Assembly: GCA_013178015.1 (NCBI GenBank)
Contig: JABLXR010000005.1
Coordinates: forward strand, 1 to 38,531
From: Anaerolineae bacterium
GTDB taxonomy: Bacteria; Chloroflexota; Anaerolineae; DRVO01
Length of the DNA: 38,531 nt
Reading direction: 5' to 3'
Positions 33,519 to 38,531 of the stretch are shown here, piece by piece (positions within the stretch are counted from its first letter, which is position 1; each line of letters begins with the position of its first letter). The notes under the pieces were generated by a model. The model was not told where the DNA came from, ran no database searches, and saw only the letters and a list, made by a program, of their open reading frames with translations. Made by a program: the position numbers and the translations under genes.

Positions 33519-33798
33519 CCCGCTCCTCCCGGCCCTGCCTTATCACCTCAGCCGGATCAGGGAGCTCACGCCCTCCGAGGTCCTTCTCCACTCTCTCCCG
33601 CGTCAGGGCGAGCATCTCCCGCCAGCCGAGAGTGCTCCCGCTCCGGGCAGCCATGTCTCAGTAGCGGCGTACCGACAGGATGACCACCTGTTCCTTGCCG
33701 GCCCGCTGTACCATCACCGGGCGGTCGCTCTCCACCACCTCCCGCATCAGCTCGCCCAGATGTACCCGTGCTTCGGTGGCGCTCACTACCTTATCCAT
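33505..33798 (-). pseudogene. Phd/YefM-type antitoxin gene with internal TGA
   Basis: Starts at ATG 33798: MDKVVSATEARVHLGELMRE, then VVESDRPVMVQRAGKEQVVI, the normal Phd/YefM DNA-binding fold. An in-frame TGA at 33658-33660 stops it after 46 residues (VRRY-stop). Beyond it the same frame continues for 50 codons (DMAARSGSTLGWREMLALTR ... REERDEDL) to a TGA at 33505-33507; this is the usual toxin-binding C-terminus. The antitoxin is therefore split by a nonsense codon. It overlaps the VapC remnant by 14 bp, as in a native operon. A truncated DNA-binding product might still be made. Confidence 0.85.
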
Positions 33799-34002
33799 TG
33801 CACCGCCCCACCAAGTGACCAATCAATCATGCATCTCAGTGCGCCAGGGCACAGACCCACGACCCGATCGTCATGAGGCTGCGGACGCCCTCCTGGTAGC
33901 TGGCGCGTTCGGTCGTCGGTGCGCCACGCGTCGCAGTTGACGGGCCCGCCCTACTGCCGGTATGAATGCCAAGCGAGTGCCGCACTGGGGGAGACGGACC
34001 GC

Positions 34003-34857
34003 ATGAAGCTGAGCGTGATGGCATACTCCTTCGCCCGGGCGCTGGGCACCGGCGAGATGACCTTGCCTCAGGTCCTGGAGTACATCGCCTCCCTCGCAGT
34101 GCCGGCCGTGGAGCTCATGGACGTCCACGTGGCCGCCGCCGGCGAGCAGCAGACCCTGGCGGCTCTGGAGCGGCTGGGCCTGACCGTCTCCTGCTATGAC
34201 CTGGTGAGCACTGACCTCGTCCAGACCACGCCGAACGAGCAGGGCGCCGCTCTGGCTCAACTGAGGCGAGAGCTGGACGTCGCCGAGCGGCTGGGAGCGA
34301 AGACGGCTCTGGTGGTGCCGGGCCGCTGGAAGACAGGCATCGAGCGGGACTATGCGCGCGAGGCGCTGGTCGCGGGTCTGGCCGACCTGGGCGCCTATGC
34401 CGCAGCGCGCGGCATCTCCCTGACCATCGAGGATCACAGCCTGGAAGCGGCCACGGGATGCACGGCAGAAAGCCTGGAGCACCTCTGCGCCGCTGCCGCA
34501 CCCCACCTGTACGTGACCTTCGATACTGGCAACTTTGTCTTTGGGGACCAGGACCCCCTGGCCGCCTGGGAGAGACTGGCGCCCCGGGTGCGGCACGTGC
34601 ATGTGAAGGACTGGGAAGTACTAACCGAGCAGCAGGCGGCGGGAAGGGCCTACCGTCGGGACCTTGCCGGCCGTGCCTACCGAGGGACAGCCTTGGGGTG
34701 CGGCATCATCCCTAATCCGGCGATCGTGGACCGCGTCGCCCGGTCCGGGTACAGCGACTACCTCTCGGCGGAGTACGAGGGCGAGGGAGATCCCCGCGTG
34801 GCTGTCAGCGACGGCGTCCGCTATCTCCGAGGTCTGCTGACGGCAGCCGGAGTCTAG
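34003..34857 (+). CDS. Sugar phosphate isomerase/epimerase (xylose isomerase-like TIM barrel)
   Basis: A 284-aa AP-endonuclease-2-like barrel. ATG 34003 is chosen because MKLSVMAYSFARALGTGEMT is the usual first strand and a GGGGGAG site lies 10 bp upstream; the longer frame is unsupported. Metal-ligand candidates: Glu in GISLTIEDHSLEAATG, Asp in LYVTFDTGNFVFG, His in VRHVHVKDWEV and Glu in DYLSAEYEGEGDP. Its sequence is clearly different from the isomerase at 18871. It is followed after 14 bp by a ceramidase-family gene, so they form an operon. Confidence 0.9.
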   Translation: MKLSVMAYSFARALGTGEMTLPQVLEYIASLAVPAVELMDVHVAAAGEQQTLAALERLGLTVSCYDLVSTDLVQTTPNEQGAALAQLRRELDVAERLGAKTALVVPGRWKTGIERDYAREALVAGLADLGAYAAARGISLTIEDHSLEAATGCTAESLEHLCAAAAPHLYVTFDTGNFVFGDQDPLAAWERLAPRVRHVHVKDWEVLTEQQAAGRAYRRDLAGRAYRGTALGCGIIPNPAIVDRVARSGYSDYLSAEYEGEGDPRVAVSDGVRYLRGLLTAAGV

Positions 34858-34871
34858 AGATGGGAGGCGAA

Positions 34872-36299
34872 ATGCTCAAGGTCGGTTTTGGCGAAGCGGA
34901 CATCACCCCCGCGCTCGGGCTACCTCTGGCGGGAATGCTGGACCCGCCCCGGGCCCAGGGGGTGCGCTGGCCCCTGTATGGCCGGGTGGCCCTCTTCGAG
35001 GCTGGGGGTCAGCGAGCCGCCTTGGTGAGCCTGGACCTCGTGGCGCTCGTCTACCCTACGGTTCTGGAGCTGCGCCAGGCGCTGGCCGGCCCCGGCGGCC
35101 TGGCGCCTGAAGATATCATGATCTCCTGCCAGCACACCCACCGGGCGCCCTACACCGTGCCGGTCATGGACGAGCCGATGGACTTCGCTTACATAGACAT
35201 CCTGCGCGACCGCCTGGTGGAGGCCATGCGCGCCGCCGCTGGGTCGCTCGGACCGGCCAGGCTCAGGGTAGGCCACATTCAGGCTCCCGGCTGGACCTGG
35301 AACCGCCGGCCGGTGTACCGCGGCAGGAGCAGCAGTTGCGAGTGCCCGCACGAGCAAGTAGGCACTCAAGGCCCCGTGTCGGGGCCCGACTTCCTGCGCA
35401 TGGAAGGGCCGGAGGACAATGAGCTGATCGCCCTGGCCGCGGAAGACGAGTCCGGCCGAGTGCTGGGTGGCATGGTGAATTTCGCCTGCCACGCCACGGT
35501 CATGGGGAGCCTACCCTACTACTCCGCCGACTTCAGCGGCGCCCTGGTGGAGGAGATGGACGCCCGCCTGGGCGGCACGTTCATGTTCGTTCAGGGCGCC
35601 GCCGGCAACCTCTGGGCCCACGACGAGCGCACGGCCTGGCCCGGTAGCACCGGCGGCGAGGAGCACAACCGGGCCATGGGGGAGGCCCTGGCGGACAAGG
35701 CCGTCGAGGCGCTGACGGCGGGCGGGTACGTGGCGGGCGAGGCGGTGCGGGTGGAGCGTCGGGTCCTCAGCATACCTCAGCGACAGCCGACTCGCGAGCA
35801 GGTGAACCTGGCCCGCTGGTACCTGGAGCACCGGCCGGCTGACCTGGACGAGGACGAGTTCACCCGCCGCCTCTACGGCCACGACTACACCTTCTACCAC
35901 AACAGCCCCCGGGTGCAGGAATGGTTCTGCCGGGAGACGGTGGCTATGTGGGAGTGGCAGCGCCATCAGGCCGTGCGCCAGCCCAGCGACGCGGTGGAGG
36001 TGATGGCCATCTCGGTGGGGGATAGCCTGGCCTTCGTGGGCTACCCGGCGGAATACTTCACCGAGTTCGGTTTGGAGACCAAGGCCCGCTCGCCCTTTGC
36101 CCACACCATCGTGGCCGAACTGGCCAACGGTTGGGTGGGCTACGTGCCCACTCAGCAGGCCTTCGCCCACGGCGGCTATGAGACCCGGCTGGCGTACTCG
36201 AGCCGGCTGGTGCCCGAGGCGGGGGACATCATGTGTCGCGCCGGCATCGGGCTGCTGCACCTGCTAGCCGCAGCCGCAGCGCCCCCGGTGATGCCGTAG
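34872..36299 (+). CDS. Neutral/alkaline ceramidase-family hydrolase
   Basis: A 475-aa protein; ATG 34872 is preferred to ATG 34860 because GGGAGG lies 4 bp upstream. The N-terminus KVGFGEADITPALGLPLAGM is the family signature. Metal and catalytic region motifs are visible: MISCQHTHRAPYTVPV (HTH metal site), VNFACHATVMGSLPYYSADF and FMFVQGAAGNLWAH, the last replacing the usual QGNSGD. No signal peptide is present, whereas classic ceramidases are secreted. Bacterial relatives beside sugar isomerase and dehydratase genes probably hydrolyse other amides or glycosides; the substrate is unknown. Confidence 0.85.
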   Translation: MLKVGFGEADITPALGLPLAGMLDPPRAQGVRWPLYGRVALFEAGGQRAALVSLDLVALVYPTVLELRQALAGPGGLAPEDIMISCQHTHRAPYTVPVMDEPMDFAYIDILRDRLVEAMRAAAGSLGPARLRVGHIQAPGWTWNRRPVYRGRSSSCECPHEQVGTQGPVSGPDFLRMEGPEDNELIALAAEDESGRVLGGMVNFACHATVMGSLPYYSADFSGALVEEMDARLGGTFMFVQGAAGNLWAHDERTAWPGSTGGEEHNRAMGEALADKAVEALTAGGYVAGEAVRVERRVLSIPQRQPTREQVNLARWYLEHRPADLDEDEFTRRLYGHDYTFYHNSPRVQEWFCRETVAMWEWQRHQAVRQPSDAVEVMAISVGDSLAFVGYPAEYFTEFGLETKARSPFAHTIVAELANGWVGYVPTQQAFAHGGYETRLAYSSRLVPEAGDIMCRAGIGLLHLLAAAAAPPVMP

Positions 36300-36345
36300 G
36301 GGCGAACCTCGCGTTTCCCCGTGGGCTCGTGTTCGCCCGTGGGCA
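36298..36345 (-). repeat. Repeat family A copy
   Basis: The minus strand reads CGGGCGAACACGAGCCCACG, then GGGAAACGCGAGGTTCGCCC and CTAC. It has the outer arms of the palindrome at 1906-1926 and 1991-2011 with about 16 extra bases inside. It abuts the stop codon of the ceramidase-family gene. Confidence 0.65.
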
Positions 36346-36357
36346 GGGATAGTGGCC
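36346..36357 (+). repeat. 12-bp target-site duplication, left copy
   Basis: GGGATAGTGGCC immediately precedes the left end of the IS element and is repeated exactly at its right end (37795-37806). Confidence 0.9.
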
Positions 36358-37794
36358 ATCTGTGCCAACTAATTGGGCGTTGGCACGGCAGTTGAAGTCC
36401 CATGCGGCATCAGCAGGACAGATGAGGTGATGCATGGGACAGGCCAGAGAGACGATGGCGCGGTCTAGCGAGCAAGAAGGTGTAGTTGGGGACATCGAGG
36501 TCTTCCTGCAGGATGCCATCCTTGGCCTGGAACCGGACCGCCAGGCAAACCGGCGCCGCGGCCCTGGTCGGCCCCCGGTGTTGCCCAGCCTGTGTCTTTG
36601 GGCCGGGCTCCTGGTGTGTGTGCTGCGTCGGGGCTTCACTAGCCAGACGGCGCTGTGGCGCCTGCTTTGCCAGAAGCAGCTCTGGTCCTACCCTCGCTTT
36701 CTGCTCACCGATGAGGCCGTGCGCAAGCGCCTGGCCAAGGCTGGCAGTGCCCCGCTGGAGAAGTTCTTTGCCCAAATAAGCTCCCTTCTTCGTCAGCGCC
36801 TCCGAGGCTATGCCATCCCCGATCTGGCCCCCTTTGCCAGCACGGTGGTGGCCCTGGATGAGACCACCCTGGACAAGGTGGCCCGCTCCCTGCCTGCTCT
36901 CAGGGGGGCGCCTGCAGGAGATGACCGGCTCCTGCCGGGCAAGCTGGCTGGCCTCTTCGACATCCGCCATCAGCAGTGGCTCAAGGTGCAACATGTGGAG
37001 TCGGCGCGCCAAAACGAGAAGGTGCTGGCCCAGAAGATGGTGGAGGCTTTGCCCCGGGCAAGCCTGATCCTGGCTGACCTGGGCTACTTCGGCTTTGCCT
37101 GGTTTGACTGGCTCACTCAGTCTGGTCACTACTTCGTCTCCCGCCTGCGGGCCAAGACCTCCTACAAGGTCATCCACGCCCATTACCAGAAGGGCGACTG
37201 CTTTGACGGCCTTATCCATCTGGGTGCCTACCGGGCCGACCGGGCCCAGGAGGCGGTGAGGCTGGTGACATTCCGGGTGGGCACTACCACCTACCGCTAC
37301 ATCACCAACGTCCTTGAGCCTATCACCCTCAGTATCTACGACATCGCCCGCCTGTATGCTTACCGCTGGGACATCGAGCTGGCCTTCAAGCTCATAAAGC
37401 GTGAGCTGGGCCTGCACCTGCTTTGGTCGGCCAAGGTGGGGGTCATTTTGCAGCAGGTGTGGGCGGTGCTCATCATCTCTCAGATCCTTCAGGCCCTGCG
37501 CCTTGAGATCGCCGGCCGCGCCGGGGTGGACGTGTTTGAGGTGTCCATGCCCCTTCTAGCTGAGTACGCTCCCCGCCTAGCGGCAGATGGGCTGGACCCG
37601 GTGGAGGTCTTTGTGCAACAGGGTCGACACCTTGGCTTCATCCGCCCCTCCCGGCGCACCAAGATCCAGGCACCAATCATCCCTCCAGAGGAGATCATAC
37701 CTCCACCCGAGGGACTAGTCCTTACCCGCACTGCCCGCCATGCCAACCGCAACTGCGGCCCCAGACCCAAGGAGACCAATTAGTTGGCACACAT
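36358..37794 (+). mobile_element. IS4-family insertion sequence, intact, 1437 bp
   Basis: The ends are 19-bp inverted repeats: ATCTGTGCCAACTAATTGG at 36358-36376, and its complement CCAATTAGTTGGCACACAT at 37776-37794, with one mismatch. It is flanked by an exact 12-bp direct repeat, GGGATAGTGGCC (36346-36357 and 37795-37806). It contains a single complete transposase gene. Length, terminal repeats and a 12-bp duplication all fit the IS4 group. The intact duplication and ORF suggest recent insertion. Removing it restores a palindrome of repeat family D. Confidence 0.93.
36434..37783 (+). CDS. IS4-family DDE transposase
   Basis: A 449-aa transposase filling the IS. The DDE residues are visible: first Asp in VVALDETTLDKVAR, second Asp in SLILADLGYFGFAWFD, and Glu in YAYRWDIELAFKLIKREL, which gives the IS4 signature Y-(2)-R-(3)-E-(6)-K exactly. 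The long beta-strand insertion between the second D and E (TSYKVIHAHYQKG ... TTYRYITNVL) is typical of the family. The N-terminus is helical and the C-terminus basic. Start ATG 36434 has GAGGTG nearby; ATG 36455 is a possible alternative. The frame is unbroken. Confidence 0.95.
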   Translation: MGQARETMARSSEQEGVVGDIEVFLQDAILGLEPDRQANRRRGPGRPPVLPSLCLWAGLLVCVLRRGFTSQTALWRLLCQKQLWSYPRFLLTDEAVRKRLAKAGSAPLEKFFAQISSLLRQRLRGYAIPDLAPFASTVVALDETTLDKVARSLPALRGAPAGDDRLLPGKLAGLFDIRHQQWLKVQHVESARQNEKVLAQKMVEALPRASLILADLGYFGFAWFDWLTQSGHYFVSRLRAKTSYKVIHAHYQKGDCFDGLIHLGAYRADRAQEAVRLVTFRVGTTTYRYITNVLEPITLSIYDIARLYAYRWDIELAFKLIKRELGLHLLWSAKVGVILQQVWAVLIISQILQALRLEIAGRAGVDVFEVSMPLLAEYAPRLAADGLDPVEVFVQQGRHLGFIRPSRRTKIQAPIIPPEEIIPPPEGLVLTRTARHANRNCGPRPKETN

Positions 37795-37806
37795 GGGATA
37801 GTGGCC
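37795..37806 (+). repeat. 12-bp target-site duplication, right copy
   Basis: GGGATAGTGGCC follows the right end of the IS element exactly and matches the left copy at 36346-36357. Confidence 0.9.
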
Positions 37807-38001
37807 TGCCCCTACCAGGGGATCAGCGCGGTAGGGCGAGCCGCGGCGTCCGCTGTGGGCCAGCACCGGCCATGCTCCCACGCCTGCATGGCGGCGACAG
37901 GCGTTGCGGTGGCCCATGCCCTGGGCAGCTGTACCTCCGCCTACCGGTTACGGTGCCCGGAAGCGCACAGTCGCCACACACCCCACCATGGGAGGGCTCA
38001 C

Positions 38002-38531
38002 ATGCCAGAGAATCACCTCTACCCGATGTCCGTCATCCCCGGTTACTACTCCTCCCGGCCCGGGATCCAGATCGCCACCCAGATGCCTTCCCGCGCCACG
38101 GAAGAGGCGGGGGTGCGGGTGCCGGTGGCCTCCGGCGAAGAAGACATCCAGTTTGCACAGCAGCTGGGCATCGAGTGGGTGATGACGGGGCTGGACGACC
38201 CCCGAGACCACAACCTGGAGAGCTACCTGGCCCTGCGCCGGCACTACGAAGCTCACGGGCTGAAGATCTACCGCCTGGCTAACCACTCTGTGCACAACAT
38301 GGAAGAGGTCACCCTGAACCTCCCCGGGCGGGAGGCTAAGATAGAGGAGTATCTAGCCTACATTCGCAACCTGGGCGCGGCTGGCATCCACTACGCCACC
38401 TACGCCCACATGGGCAACGGCATCTGGAGCACTGGCCGGGAGCCCATCCGCGGCGGGGCTATGGCCCGAGCCTTTCACCTTGATCAAGCCACTGAGGGCT
38501 CGTGGGTAGGGCGTACCTGGCGGGCTCCGCT
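38002..38531 (+). CDS. Mannonate dehydratase (UxuA)-like protein, 3' end outside window
   Basis: ATG 38002 follows GGAGG by 6 bp and the frame is open to the end of the window (176 residues visible). The TIM-barrel start resembles UxuA: LGIEWVMTGLDDPRDHNLES, YLALRRHYEAHGLKIYRLAN, then VTLNLPGREAKIEEYLAYIR, NLGAAGIHYATYAHM and RGGAMARAFHLD. UxuA dehydrates D-mannonate to 2-keto-3-deoxygluconate in hexuronate breakdown. The visible part lacks the C-terminal metal ligands, and the first strands are atypical, so a related sugar-acid dehydratase is equally possible. It follows the IS by about 200 bp; the IS insertion may have split it from the upstream isomerase/ceramidase-like operon. Confidence 0.78.
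   Translation, partial: MPENHLYPMSVIPGYYSSRPGIQIATQMPSRATEEAGVRVPVASGEEDIQFAQQLGIEWVMTGLDDPRDHNLESYLALRRHYEAHGLKIYRLANHSVHNMEEVTLNLPGREAKIEEYLAYIRNLGAAGIHYATYAHMGNGIWSTGREPIRGGAMARAFHLDQATEGSWVGRTWRAP

Noticed and set aside
33658-33660. TGA as a selenocysteine codon in the antitoxin, prompted by the SelA-like gene
   Set aside because: Phd antitoxins have no conserved Cys or Sec there, the SelA-like protein is of the short non-selenium type, no SECIS-like hairpin was recognised, and the toxin partner is broken too.

Overview
The window is high-GC bacterial chromosome, probably from an uncultured Chloroflexota (Anaerolineae-like) lineage. Evidence for this is the secreted FG-GAP protein ending in an LPLVFR-type tail, a LysM lipoprotein with long Thr/Ala/Pro linkers, a very large multi-PAS kinase, many dispersed palindromic repeats between genes, and many stand-alone genes for sugars and small organic acids. 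No rRNA, tRNA or CRISPR array was recognised. The taxonomic call is an inference from gene style, not from a marker gene.

Layout. 1-1.8 kb: the end of a UroD/corrinoid-methyltransferase-type gene, a GNAT acetyltransferase, and rpsU (S21) convergent on a palindromic terminator. 1.8-3.8 kb: a repeat-rich gap around one small membrane protein. 3.8-9.1 kb: a secreted beta-propeller-like protein, a DUF1059 protein, an aldo/keto reductase, an 84-aa unknown, another repeat-rich gap, a bacterial PH-domain protein and an SRPBCC protein. 9.4-14.1 kb: one orphan 1552-aa histidine kinase with about eight PAS domains and one GAF domain. 14.3-18.8 kb: a deacetylase-type amidohydrolase and a SelA-like PLP enzyme, separated by a VapBC toxin-antitoxin pair with its own operator-like inverted repeat and a class C beta-lactamase-type serine hydrolase. 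18.8-25.4 kb: sugar-phosphate isomerase and HpcH/HpaI aldolase (one operon), an APC permease, a SprA-related metalloprotease, an amidohydrolase plus membrane protein, and a Gfo/Idh/MocA dehydrogenase. 25.5-29.8 kb: LysM lipoprotein, a tiny membrane protein, a two-gene ABC exporter and an Rrf2/IscR-type regulator. 30-33.4 kb: error-prone polymerase DnaE2. 33.4-38.5 kb: a decayed Phd/VapC pair, a second sugar isomerase, a ceramidase-family hydrolase, an intact IS4-family insertion sequence and the start of a mannonate-dehydratase-like gene.

Function as a whole. The metabolic genes (amidohydrolases, SelA-like lyase, aldolase, isomerases, Gfo/Idh oxidoreductase, ceramidase-like hydrolase, UxuA-like dehydratase) suggest scavenging of modified or acidic sugars and amides, but they lie in separate short transcription units, so no single pathway is proven.

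The most unusual content is the repeat landscape. At least four palindromic or tandem repeat families occupy the gaps. One family seems to have inserted twice, in frame, into dnaE2, adding about 25 and 40 residues. The IS4-family element has landed in the loop of another palindromic repeat and left a 12-bp target duplication. A 66-67 bp tandem array has CRISPR-like spacing but related 'spacers'. A truncated VapC with a nonsense-interrupted Phd-type antitoxin shows toxin-antitoxin decay. I did not find a convincing wholly new multi-gene system.
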